Source: JAICUY01 sp963716585 (lineage in GTDB: Bacteria > Chloroflexota > Limnocylindria > QHBO01). From it: DNA of 64,000 nt. The stretch lies in NCBI GenBank assembly GCA_963716585.1, contig CAVQTN010000004.1:186001-250000 (forward strand). Direction: 5' to 3'. Under the pieces are notes generated by a model. That model had not been told where the DNA came from, did not search any database, and saw only the letters and a program-made list of their open reading frames with translations. The translations under genes were made by a program, and so were the position numbers. Below, piece after piece: positions 56,336-64,000 of the stretch (within the stretch, counting starts at the first letter, position 1; each line of letters begins with the position of its first letter).

Positions 56336-57703
56336 TCAGGCGCCCTCCTCGCGGCCCGTGACCCCGGTGAAGTTGAACCGACCGATGCGCAGCGCGGGGA
56401 CGCGGGTATTGATGCCGGAGTACTCCGCAGCGATCAGCCGCGTCTGCGACGAGATCGCGTCGATCGTGCCGAACGCCTCGGGGATCGACTGCGTAAAGCG
56501 GAAGTTGCGCAGCGGACGCACGATCCTGCCGCGCTCAATGAGGAACGTGCCGTCCTTGGTCATGCCGGTCAGGATCGCCTTCTTGGGATGGACGATATTG
56601 ACGTAGTGGAAGCGGGTGACCCAGATCCCTCGGTCGGTGTTGGCCAGCATGGCCTCTTTGCTGCTCGATCCCGGCGCCATGAACAGGTTCCATGCGATCG
56701 GTCCCCAGGCATTGGGTGACGGCAGCGCGTGGCCGGTCGACGTCGTCCCCGCTCGTCGGGCAGTCGCCGCATCGTGGACCACGCCGGTCGCCACGCCCTC
56801 GGTGACCAGCTCCACCCGGCGCTTGGCGACGCCCTCGAAATCGATCGCCGCGGGCAGTCCTGTCAGGTCGTGCCCATCATCCCAGATCGTCACGTTGGCG
56901 CCCATCACCCGCTCCCCGAGCTCCATGAACGAGCGACCCTCCTGAAGGGCAAGTCCGGAGAAGCCATCGAACGACAGGTACTCGAGGAGCGTGCCGACCG
57001 CGTATTCCTCGAGGATGACCTCGTACTCCCCCGGCTCGAGCTCGCCGGCCCCCGCGGAGCGCAGCGCCTTGTCCGCGGCCTCCTCGCCAACCGCCGCGGC
57101 ATCGACGCTGCGAACGTCGGTGGACGTCGTCTGCGCATAGCCCGATGCGCCGCGCTCGCCCATCATCACCGTCACCAGCTTCGCCTGGCTGGTCGTGTAC
57201 GCGCTGCTCACGCCGTTTGAATTGGCGACCCCGACGCTCGACGTCGCCGTCGAGAATGCCCCGCTGACCACCAGCCGCGCTGCCTGGCCGGCGGCGATGA
57301 CCGACCGGGCGGCGGAAGCGCGCAGCTCCGGATCGGCTCGGGCGGTGGCGGGCACGTATCCCGGGGAGCCGTCGACCGCGCCGTCGCGCTCGGGCAGCGC
57401 GGCCTGGTCCGCGTTGGGGGTGGCATGCTGTCGAATGTCGGCGGCGCGCTTGACGACTTCCCGAAGGCCCTGGGCGTCAAGACGGTTCGTGGACGCTACC
57501 CCGGTGCGCTCGGCATCGACCAGCCGCACGCGCAGTGATGCGTCGTGGTCGGACACGTTCTGGTGGACGCGCGAGTTGGCGAAGCGCGTCAGCGCCTGGT
57601 CATGCGCCGTGTACAGTGCCTCTGCCTGGCCGTCGGGCGCCATCTCGAGCACGCGGCTCAACAAAGCCTCGATCGCCGGGTGGTCGTGCAGATCGACTAC
57701 CAT
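56336..57703 (-). CDS. TldE/PmbA family protein, regulatory half of a TldD/E protease
   Basis: A 455-residue protein, the inactive partner of TldD. It contains 'LTRFANSRVHQNVSDHDASL', 'EEYAVGTLLEYLSFDGFSGL' and 'NLFMAPGSSSKEAMLANTDR', typical of PmbA/TldE. It lacks the HExxxH metal motif, as expected. TldD/E complexes process peptides such as microcin leaders. The ATG overlaps the tldD stop by 7 bases. Confidence 0.92.
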   Translation of the reverse strand: MVVDLHDHPAIEALLSRVLEMAPDGQAEALYTAHDQALTRFANSRVHQNVSDHDASLRVRLVDAERTGVASTNRLDAQGLREVVKRAADIRQHATPNADQAALPERDGAVDGSPGYVPATARADPELRASAARSVIAAGQAARLVVSGAFSTATSSVGVANSNGVSSAYTTSQAKLVTVMMGERGASGYAQTTSTDVRSVDAAAVGEEAADKALRSAGAGELEPGEYEVILEEYAVGTLLEYLSFDGFSGLALQEGRSFMELGERVMGANVTIWDDGHDLTGLPAAIDFEGVAKRRVELVTEGVATGVVHDAATARRAGTTSTGHALPSPNAWGPIAWNLFMAPGSSSKEAMLANTDRGIWVTRFHYVNIVHPKKAILTGMTKDGTFLIERGRIVRPLRNFRFTQSIPEAFGTIDAISSQTRLIAAEYSGINTRVPALRIGRFNFTGVTGREEGA

Positions 57704-59145
57704 CGGCCGACTCCCACCTGAACGCCCCGGAAGCGCGCCGACGCGGCACCGTGACCGACATGGCCGGTCTGCATCGGCTCGCCCTTGCCGCAGTTCGGAA
57801 TGCCCCAGATCGTGTAGTCGTCCGGGCCGCAGATCGCGTCGCAGCTGCCCCAGAATTTCGGGGTGATGCCGGTGTAGGTCGGATTGCGCACCATCTGGGT
57901 CAGCCTGCCGTCGCGGATCAGCCAGCCCAGCTGGGTACCGAACTGGAAGTTCAGCCGCCGATCGTCGATGCTCCAGCTCTTGTTGGTGGTGACGTACAGT
58001 CCTTCCTTCGTGTCGGCGATGAGGTCATCCAAGCTTCCGGCGTCGCCGGGACGGAGGTTGATGTTCGTCATGCGGATCAGCGGGATGCGGTCCCAGCTCC
58101 ACGCCCGGCTGCTGCCCATGCTCTGCCGCCCGATGAACGGCGCAGTCTCGCGGCTGGTCAGGTAGCCCACGAAGCGACCGGCCGACACGATCGGCACATT
58201 CTGGGCAGGAACGCCCTCGTCGTCATACCCGAAGCTCCCGAGCCCGCCTGGGGCGGTGGCATCGGCATCGATATTGACGATCTCGCTGCCGTACTGCAGC
58301 GAATCCAGCTTGTCGAGCGTCAGGAAGCTGGTTCCGGCAAAGCTCGCCTCGTAGCCGAGCACGCGATCGAGCTCGATGGGATGGCCACACGACTCGTGGA
58401 CCTGCAGTCCGAGCTGGCTGGCACCGACGATGAGGGTCATTTCGCCCGACGGGCACTGCGGCGCGTCCAGCAGCGCCACCGCCTCCTCCGCGATGCGCTG
58501 CCCGTTCCCGGCGAGATCCATGTCCCGCACTGCCTCGAAACCGCCGGTCACCACCTGGCCGCCCGACGAGTTGGGATAGCTGCGTGACTGCGACTCGTTG
58601 GCGTTGACGGCCACCGCCTCGATGCCGGCCCCGGCCTCGAGGATTTCCTGGTCGAGGCGCGCTCCCTGACTTGACGCAAACGTCTTGCGCTCCCGCCAGG
58701 ACTCGATGCTGCCCTGCCGCACCGCGACGCCCGATACGCGCGCCATCGCCGCGTCCGCGTCGAACAGCAGCTTCAGCTTCTCCCCGAGCGAGACAGCGAA
58801 TGGGTCCTCGACGTGCGGGGTCGCATAGCGGCCGACCTGCGGCGCGCTCGTGTCGAGGACGACCGGCTCGCCGCCGGCGAGACCGCTGGCGCGGGCGATG
58901 GCGACCGCCTGGCGCGTGATGCGCTCGACTTCGTCGGCGTCGAGCGTGGCGCTGGCCGAGAATCCCCAGGCGCCGTCCACGAGGACACGCACACCGAAGC
59001 CTTCCGACCGATCCGAGCCGGCGGCCTCCAGCGCCCCGTTCTTGACCGTCAGCGACTCGGTATCGCGTTGGACGATCCGAAGGTCCGCATACGCGGCGCC
59101 GCCGCGCTCCGCGGCGTCCAGCGCGCGGTCGATGAGCTCGTTCAC
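57697..59145 (-). CDS. tldD: TldD metalloprotease
   Basis: A 482-residue zinc protease subunit. The metal motif HESCGH is in 'GLQVHESCGHPIELDRVLGY'; a later Cys/metal region contains 'IWGIPNCGKGEPMQTGHVGH'. It starts at GTG 59145. With TldE it forms a barrel-shaped heterodimer that degrades or trims unfolded peptides. It follows the DUF881 gene by 4 bases. Confidence 0.93.
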   Translation of the reverse strand: MNELIDRALDAAERGGAAYADLRIVQRDTESLTVKNGALEAAGSDRSEGFGVRVLVDGAWGFSASATLDADEVERITRQAVAIARASGLAGGEPVVLDTSAPQVGRYATPHVEDPFAVSLGEKLKLLFDADAAMARVSGVAVRQGSIESWRERKTFASSQGARLDQEILEAGAGIEAVAVNANESQSRSYPNSSGGQVVTGGFEAVRDMDLAGNGQRIAEEAVALLDAPQCPSGEMTLIVGASQLGLQVHESCGHPIELDRVLGYEASFAGTSFLTLDKLDSLQYGSEIVNIDADATAPGGLGSFGYDDEGVPAQNVPIVSAGRFVGYLTSRETAPFIGRQSMGSSRAWSWDRIPLIRMTNINLRPGDAGSLDDLIADTKEGLYVTTNKSWSIDDRRLNFQFGTQLGWLIRDGRLTQMVRNPTYTGITPKFWGSCDAICGPDDYTIWGIPNCGKGEPMQTGHVGHGAASARFRGVQVGVGRW

Positions 59146-59149
59146 CTGC

Positions 59150-59836
59150 TCACTCTATCGGCCTTGCGACCTTCGGGGCGAGGTCCAACCGCGTGGCCGG
59201 CACCCGCAGCGTCGAGGCGTCAGCAGCGGTGCGCTGCTGGACGTCGATCGAGGCGCTGACGAACTGCTCAAGCTGCGCGACGATCCCGCCGGGACGCTGC
59301 ATCGCCGCCAGCAGCCCGTCCGGGCTGCCGATGGCGGTCAGCGTGAATCGCCGACCGATCTCGATACCGTCGATCTGCAGCGCCCGCGGGCCCTGGATCA
59401 CCACCGAGCGCGCGGTGACCCGCACGTCGTCGACGGCGATCGCCTCGGCGGCTGCGTTGCGCAGCTCGTTGATGAGGTCGTTCACCGCGATCGCGTCGAG
59501 CGACCCGTCGACGTGGACGACGATGCCCTGGCCCTCGACCGCCACGAGCCCGGCGAAGGCGGTGATGCGCCGCAGATCCTCGCTCTGCAGGGTCAGCGTG
59601 CTCTGGCCCTGCGACTCGCCAAGGCGATACGAGCGCAACTGCTCGTTCAGGTCGGCCAGGCCCCCGCTGAGCTGCTGGTTGCGGCTGGTCAGCGTATCGA
59701 TCAGCGTCGACAGCTCCTCCGGGGAGAGCGTGCTCAGCTCGCGTGGTCGGGTCTGCGAGCGCAGCTGGCCAACGAGCAGCACCCCGATCAGCAGCGCGAC
59801 GAGAAACAGACTGGCCTGCGCAAGGCGATGGCCCAC
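59150..59836 (-). CDS. DUF881 family protein (first copy downstream)
   Basis: A 228-residue membrane-anchored protein: one N-terminal hydrophobic helix ('ASLFLVALLIGVLLVGQL'), a coiled-coil and the DUF881 core ('IVVHVDGSLDAIAVNDLINE', 'AIAVDDVRVTARSVVIQGPR'). DUF881 proteins often sit near division and FHA genes in Gram-positives; no function is firmly assigned. The GTG follows the previous stop directly. Confidence 0.88.
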   Translation of the reverse strand: MGHRLAQASLFLVALLIGVLLVGQLRSQTRPRELSTLSPEELSTLIDTLTSRNQQLSGGLADLNEQLRSYRLGESQGQSTLTLQSEDLRRITAFAGLVAVEGQGIVVHVDGSLDAIAVNDLINELRNAAAEAIAVDDVRVTARSVVIQGPRALQIDGIEIGRRFTLTAIGSPDGLLAAMQRPGGIVAQLEQFVSASIDVQQRTAADASTLRVPATRLDLAPKVARPIE

Positions 59837-60607
59837 CTACTTGGCCTCCACCGGCACGCCCCATTTGAAGGCGGTGTTGCCGACGTAGGCGGGCAGCTTC
59901 AAGTCGGTCTGGCTCGCGGTCGCGAACTCGAGGCCGAAGCTCGAGATGCGCTGCGAGACACGCGCCAGGTAGGCCGGATTGGCCATGAACCGATCGAGCA
60001 GACCGTCAGGGCCGATCGCCTCGACCCGGAAGACCGGCGACAGGAATGCGCTGTTGACCAGGATCGATGAGCCAACGCCGTAGATCGAGGTGGTCGCCGC
60101 CAGGCGCTCACCGTTGATGCTGATCGCCTCCGCACCGGACGCCCACAGGGCGGTGACGATGTCCCGCAGGTCGTCGACCAGCACGATGTAGTTCGACGGG
60201 TTGTCGCCGGGTGGCACGATGCGCTTCGAGTCGGCGATCTCGATGACCACGCCGGGGCCGCCGACGGCGATCAATGACGAGGCCAGCCGCGCGGCATCCA
60301 GCTGCTGCTGCATCTCGTCGCGGGCTGACTGCGACCCGGCCGCACGGGCCTGCAGCTCCTGCACCGTCGTCTGCGCATCGGCGATTCCCGCGCGCAGCTG
60401 CTTCTGCTCGTTCTCGAGCGTGGCGACCTGCCGCGACAGGACCTCCTGTGCCGAGGTGGTGAACTCCTGTCGCTCCAACGAGCCGTTCCACTGGGCGGCC
60501 GCCACGAATCCAACGACGGTGAGCGCCGCGGCCAGGCTGAGCGCCCATTGCGGGCGGACGGGGATCCGGCTGCGCAGCCGACGGGGGTCGGCGTGTGCGA
60601 TGCCCAT
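59837..60607 (-). CDS. DUF881 family protein (second copy)
   Basis: A 256-residue paralogue with an N-terminal membrane helix ('ALSLAAALTVVGFVAAAQW'), a coiled-coil of about 70 residues and the DUF881 core ('GVVIEIADSKRIVPPGDNPS', 'IVTALWASGAEAISINGERL'). The ATG at 60607 overlaps the peptidase stop by one base. The pair may be the result of duplication, each half in the same membrane topology. Confidence 0.88.
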   Translation of the reverse strand: MGIAHADPRRLRSRIPVRPQWALSLAAALTVVGFVAAAQWNGSLERQEFTTSAQEVLSRQVATLENEQKQLRAGIADAQTTVQELQARAAGSQSARDEMQQQLDAARLASSLIAVGGPGVVIEIADSKRIVPPGDNPSNYIVLVDDLRDIVTALWASGAEAISINGERLAATTSIYGVGSSILVNSAFLSPVFRVEAIGPDGLLDRFMANPAYLARVSQRISSFGLEFATASQTDLKLPAYVGNTAFKWGVPVEAK

Positions 60608-61926
60608 CAGGCGTCCCCTCGCGGCGCGCGGGACATGCGTCGTCGCGCCAGGTAGAACCCGCCCGACACCAGTAGCAGCAACGGGACGATCACCAGCCAC
60701 CCGCTGACGCCAGCGTCCGGCGCCTGGCCCGGGGTCGTGCCTGCCGGATGCGCGGCCGGCGAGCCAGGCAGCGGTTCTCCTGACGCGAGGTCGCCGTCCG
60801 GCTTGCGCACGGTCGAGGCGAGAAGCGGGTCGGGCGCGACGCGCTGCGGGGCGGATGCACCCAAGGATGCGAAGTAGTCGGCATACAGCTGGGAGCTCGG
60901 CTCGCCCGTCGCCGCGCGCAGCGCGTCGGCATCGGTGGCGCCGTCACGATAGGCGGCGGCCATGCGCGCGATGCCCTCGTGTCCGTGCTGATCGATGATC
61001 ATCTGGATCATGGTCGTACCCTCGGCGTACGACAGCAGCGCCGCGTCCCGGCCGATCGGAAACTCCTGGGTGATCGCATCGAAGGCGATCAGGCCACTGC
61101 TGGCGCGGCCGTGCACGAGCGACTCCTGTGCGTCGGCATTCTGCTGCTCGGACCACGTCGCGAGGCCTTCGTTGAGCCAGCGCGCCGGTTCGTGATACGG
61201 GTTCTCGGTGGCGTCACGGAAGACGACATGGGTCACCTCGTGGGTCACCACGCTGTCGAGATACGACTGCGCGTTGCCCTGCAGATACATGAACACCGTG
61301 CGCAGCTGCGGGTAGGCCGCTGCCCCGGTCCACTCTCGTGCGCCCGGTCCCAGCGCACCGAAGAACTGGTCCTGGGTCTGGTAGACGAAGATGTCGAGTG
61401 GTCCATCCAGCGCGTGGCCGAGCAGCTGTTCGGCGCGCGACGCCGCGCCCGAGGCGAGGGCGCCGAAGTGGCTGGCCTGACCCTCCGCGCCGCCGACCCA
61501 GTGCAGCACCGCGTCGCCGACGGTCGCGTCCTGCCAGTCCAGGCCGGGGCGATCATCGTCGTAGAGCAGCGTTCCGCTGCGGCTGAGCATCACGCCGGCC
61601 GCGGTGGTGGCGCGCCAGCGGTAGCCGATGCGCGTGTTCGGCGTCACGTAGTCCTTCGCCGCGTCCCAGCGATACGTCGCCTCGCTCCCCGAGGCGTTGA
61701 CCGGCGCGACGAACGTTGCGTCGCTGCCGGTGAAGTCGAGCAGCAGCTCCAGCTGCTGAGGGCTCCCGCCCTGCAGCTGGACACTGAACGTCATCTGCCG
61801 GCCGTAGGTCGCATCCGCCGTCGAGGCTCCGAATCCAGAGAAAGCGTTCGCCGATGAGGGGCCGGTCAGCAGCAGCCCGCCTACGAGCAGCGTCACCGCC
61901 GCCATCCGGCCAATCAACCGTCCCAT
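60607..61926 (-). CDS. Secreted, membrane-anchored peptidase MA-like gluzincin
   Basis: A 439-residue protein with a signal peptide ('AAVTLLVGGLLLTGPSSANA'), a beta-rich domain and the zinc motif 'DSVVTHEVTHVVFRDATENP'. 'ARWLNEGLATWSEQQ' supplies the third ligand Glu. A C-terminal membrane helix and basic tail ('LVIVPLLLLVSGGFYLARRR') anchor it outside the cell. It probably processes extracellular proteins or peptides. It overlaps the solute-binding protein gene by 13 bases. Confidence 0.88.
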   Translation of the reverse strand: MGRLIGRMAAVTLLVGGLLLTGPSSANAFSGFGASTADATYGRQMTFSVQLQGGSPQQLELLLDFTGSDATFVAPVNASGSEATYRWDAAKDYVTPNTRIGYRWRATTAAGVMLSRSGTLLYDDDRPGLDWQDATVGDAVLHWVGGAEGQASHFGALASGAASRAEQLLGHALDGPLDIFVYQTQDQFFGALGPGAREWTGAAAYPQLRTVFMYLQGNAQSYLDSVVTHEVTHVVFRDATENPYHEPARWLNEGLATWSEQQNADAQESLVHGRASSGLIAFDAITQEFPIGRDAALLSYAEGTTMIQMIIDQHGHEGIARMAAAYRDGATDADALRAATGEPSSQLYADYFASLGASAPQRVAPDPLLASTVRKPDGDLASGEPLPGSPAAHPAGTTPGQAPDAGVSGWLVIVPLLLLVSGGFYLARRRMSRAPRGDA

Positions 61927-63476
61927 GACAGTCTCCCGAAGTCGAGCAACCCGATCGTCAGGTTGCCGAGACCGCGCAGGCCGGACGCAGACAGCCACCA
62001 GCTCTCGTCGTACGACCACGGGATCAGCGGCGCCTGATCGTCGACGCGCCGCTCGACGGCGGCGTAGTCGCGCGCCTCCCCCGCGGGATCGTCGCTGGCA
62101 GCCGCCGCATCAAGCAGCCGCACGAACTGCGGGTCGTTCCAGTGGCCGTAGTTACTGGCCGCGCCGGGGAGCAGCAGCAGGGAGTAGAGGGCGTACGGCG
62201 ACGGATAGTCGGCGATCCAGTTGATGGTGAAGATCTGCGGCGTCCTGCTTTCCACGTCCGACAGGTAGACGTTGAAATCCATCGTTTCCGCCTCGACCTT
62301 GGCACCGAGCTCGGCACGCCAGGTTGCCACGGCCGGGCCGGCGTCCAGGGCGGTGGCGTTCACGGTGATCGTGCCCAGCTTCGACCGATCGGCGTAGCCG
62401 GCGCCATCCAACAGGCGACGCGCCTCCGCCACATCGGCCCCCGGATCGGTCGGCATGCCGTCCGGCTGCAGCGCGGGCGGGACGACGCTGGTGGCCGGGA
62501 TTGCTGCCGTTCCGCCGGCCAGCTCGACCAGCCTGGGCCGATCGAGAACCAGGGCGAACGCGCGTCGGACGGCGGCATTGTCGAACGGCGGACGGGTGGT
62601 GTCGAAGCCGAAATACTGGACGTCCAGGGCGGCGGCCTTGTGCAGGTGGCGGCCCAGCTCGCGATCATAGGCGACCCAGCCGGCATCAGCCGCCGAGACC
62701 GATGCCAGATCGAGCGTCCCGCCCGCGAAGGCGGTCACCGGGTCGCCGCTGAGATCAGTGATCCAGCGCACCTCGCTTATCGGCGGCGGACCTGCCACGT
62801 ACGTTGCATTCGCGCGGAGGACGAGGTCGGTGCCGTCCTGGCGGTCGATGACGTACGGACCGGAGCCGACGAAGTGGCCCGTCGTCTGCCAATCCCGGCT
62901 GGCATCGGCACCGGACGGCACCACGAAGGCGCTCGGTGTTGCGGCGATCGCCGGAAAGTAGCTGGCCGGGTGCCGCAGCGTGACAACCAGCGTGCGCGCA
63001 TCGGGCGCGCGCAGCCCTACCCGGTCCTCGGGCCCACCGGCGAGTCGCTCGGGTGCCCCGGCGATCAGGCTCAGCACATCCGGGGCGGTCGCATGGGTCG
63101 CCGGATCGAGCAGGCGCAGCCAGGAGCGCCGTACGTCTGCGGCTCCGAGTGGGCTGCCGTCCGAGAACTGGAGGCCGTCCCGCAGGCGAAACGTATAGGT
63201 CAGCTCATCGGCGCTGAGGTCCCAGGAGGCCGCCAACGAGGGATATGGTTCTCCCCGCTCGTCCAGTCGCGTCAGCCCCGCGTACAGCTGCAGAAGCAGC
63301 TGGACGTCGCCAGCATCGGCGATGAATGCAGGATCGAGGGTGCCGGTCGCTCCGCCAAGGTAGCGCAGCGGCGCGGTTGCCGCTCGCGCGGCGGGCAGCG
63401 GATTGGGTGCCGCGATCGCGGTCAGGAGCAGGATGGCGAGCAGCGCGGCCAGGCGCCGAACCCGCGCGGCGGGCAT
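61914..63476 (-). CDS. Peptide/oligopeptide ABC transporter solute-binding protein
   Basis: A 520-residue secreted SBP_bac_5 family protein. From the ATG at 63476 it has a signal peptide ('LAALLAILLLTAIAAPNPLP'), then 'TLDPAFIADAGDVQLLLQLY', 'YTFRLRDGLQFSDGSPLGAA' and 'FALVLDRPRLVELAGGTAAI'. No permease or ATPase gene accompanies it here. The frame is open upstream but non-similar. It is the first gene of the long operon. Confidence 0.92.
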   Translation of the reverse strand: MPAARVRRLAALLAILLLTAIAAPNPLPAARAATAPLRYLGGATGTLDPAFIADAGDVQLLLQLYAGLTRLDERGEPYPSLAASWDLSADELTYTFRLRDGLQFSDGSPLGAADVRRSWLRLLDPATHATAPDVLSLIAGAPERLAGGPEDRVGLRAPDARTLVVTLRHPASYFPAIAATPSAFVVPSGADASRDWQTTGHFVGSGPYVIDRQDGTDLVLRANATYVAGPPPISEVRWITDLSGDPVTAFAGGTLDLASVSAADAGWVAYDRELGRHLHKAAALDVQYFGFDTTRPPFDNAAVRRAFALVLDRPRLVELAGGTAAIPATSVVPPALQPDGMPTDPGADVAEARRLLDGAGYADRSKLGTITVNATALDAGPAVATWRAELGAKVEAETMDFNVYLSDVESRTPQIFTINWIADYPSPYALYSLLLLPGAASNYGHWNDPQFVRLLDAAAASDDPAGEARDYAAVERRVDDQAPLIPWSYDESWWLSASGLRGLGNLTIGLLDFGRLSWDG

Positions 63477-63566
63477 GCTCCTCACGCGAGATCTGCGGGA
63501 TGGCGGGGCGGCAACGCCGAGCGGCTCGGCAAGGCTCTTCCCCTCGGGTCGCGGTGCACGGCGGCT

Positions 63567-63573
63567 AGTATAC
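63567..63573. promoter_or_regulatory. Overlapping -10 boxes for divergent genes
   Basis: TAGTATA reads TAGTAT on the plus strand (9 bases before the ATG at 63582) and TATACT on the minus strand (about 90 bases before the SBP start). One short sequence may serve both transcripts. Confidence 0.4.
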
Positions 63574-63581
63574 GGGCGTGA

Positions 63582-64000
63582 TGCAGCACGTCCACGAGCA
63601 CAAGTTTCAGGCCCAGCCGGCCGGATCGCTGACGCTGCGCCAGTTCGTCGAGTCGCTGCGTCGCTGGACGCCGGAGATGCGCCAGGTGGCACAGATCGCC
63701 CTGACGCGCAGCGAGTCAGAGCGGAGCGGCTACCTCCAGGGCTTTCACGCGCACCACCACGAGCGCGAGCCGCAGGTCATCGACTCCTTCGTGCGCTGGG
63801 CGTATTCCGACCCGCGGCTCGACCACGTGCCGGCCCTGATGGCCGAGATCGGTCGGGGCGACGGCGATTACGACGGCGCGCTGGCGCAGGAGGCCGATGT
63901 CCTGGTCCGGATGCGAGCCGAGGGCAAGACCCCCGTGCAGCGCGTGCACGACTACCTGACGCTCCTCCAGATCGAGGGCAGCGAGCCGGTGCGTGCCGCC
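63582..64000 (+). CDS. Hypothetical protein, 3' end outside window
   Basis: An ATG at 63582 opens a frame that runs to the window end (139 codons seen). The sequence is helical and charged ('MQHVHEHKFQAQPAGSLTLR', 'SGYLQGFHAHHHEREPQVID', 'DALAQEADV'-like helices). I do not recognise a family. It is divergent from the solute-binding protein operon. Confidence 0.6.

Overview
The window is chromosomal DNA of a free-living, high-GC bacterium. Genes are packed tightly, with no gap over 300 bases, frequent ATGA/GTGA overlaps and no phage, IS element, integron or CRISPR array that I could see. DUF951 and DUF3090 proteins, the paaABCD set, several soil-type functions (LigD, a molybdenum oxidase, a GH2 lipoprotein) and many apparently leaderless starts with a TANNNT box suggest an uncultured soil or freshwater Chloroflexota lineage (Limnocylindria/Ellin6529-like). 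This placement is inferred from gene content, not from a phylogeny.

Layout. 1-4.6 kb: an FtsX-type ABC exporter (permease plus two ATPases, the first with an AbrB-like tail). 4.6-6.6 kb: ruvC-ruvA and a YebC/PmpR regulator. 6.7-13.5 kb: an EF-G-like GTPase, a HAD hydrolase, tyrS and a class A penicillin-binding protein. 13.5-24.3 kb: a long minus-strand housekeeping block, thrS, a VOC protein, infC-rpmI-rplT-pheS-pheT, cvpA, a 3-methyladenine glycosylase and mutS2. infC uses a rare ATC start, ThrRS lacks the TGS domain and pheS carries an apparent one-base deletion. 24.4-26.9 kb: paaABCD (phenylacetyl-CoA epoxidase) without paaE. 27-36.9 kb: mixed single genes (PRC-barrel protein, SGNH hydrolase, Moco oxidase, threonine aldolase, MsrB, DUF72, a 1156-residue RecB-like nuclease/helicase, a tyrosine phosphatase and DUF3090).

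37-45.9 kb: an XRE-TPR regulator facing a 38-codon lipoprotein-like peptide gene, LigD, a HAD phosphatase, a small membrane protein, a frameshifted GH2 lipoprotein and a ribokinase. 45.9-50.4 kb: a signalling cluster containing a hybrid histidine kinase, response regulators, a response-regulator-linked class III nucleotidyl cyclase and a stand-alone cyclic-nucleotide-binding protein. 50.7 kb: tRNA-Val(GAC). 51.0-51.7 kb: a Rieske protein and a small ExoX-C-like protein. 51.7-63.5 kb: ten minus-strand genes with almost no spacing (solute-binding protein, HExxH peptidase, two DUF881 proteins, TldD, TldE, DUF951, MFS exporter, glycosyltransferase, amidohydrolase), which look like one operon. The window ends in a partial unknown gene.

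The most interesting points are the peptide/XRE-TPR pair, the cyclase/cNMP cluster with non-canonical purine-recognition positions, the leaderless TANNNT starts, and two single-base frameshifts (pheS and GH2). The frameshifts may be assembly errors and should be checked first.
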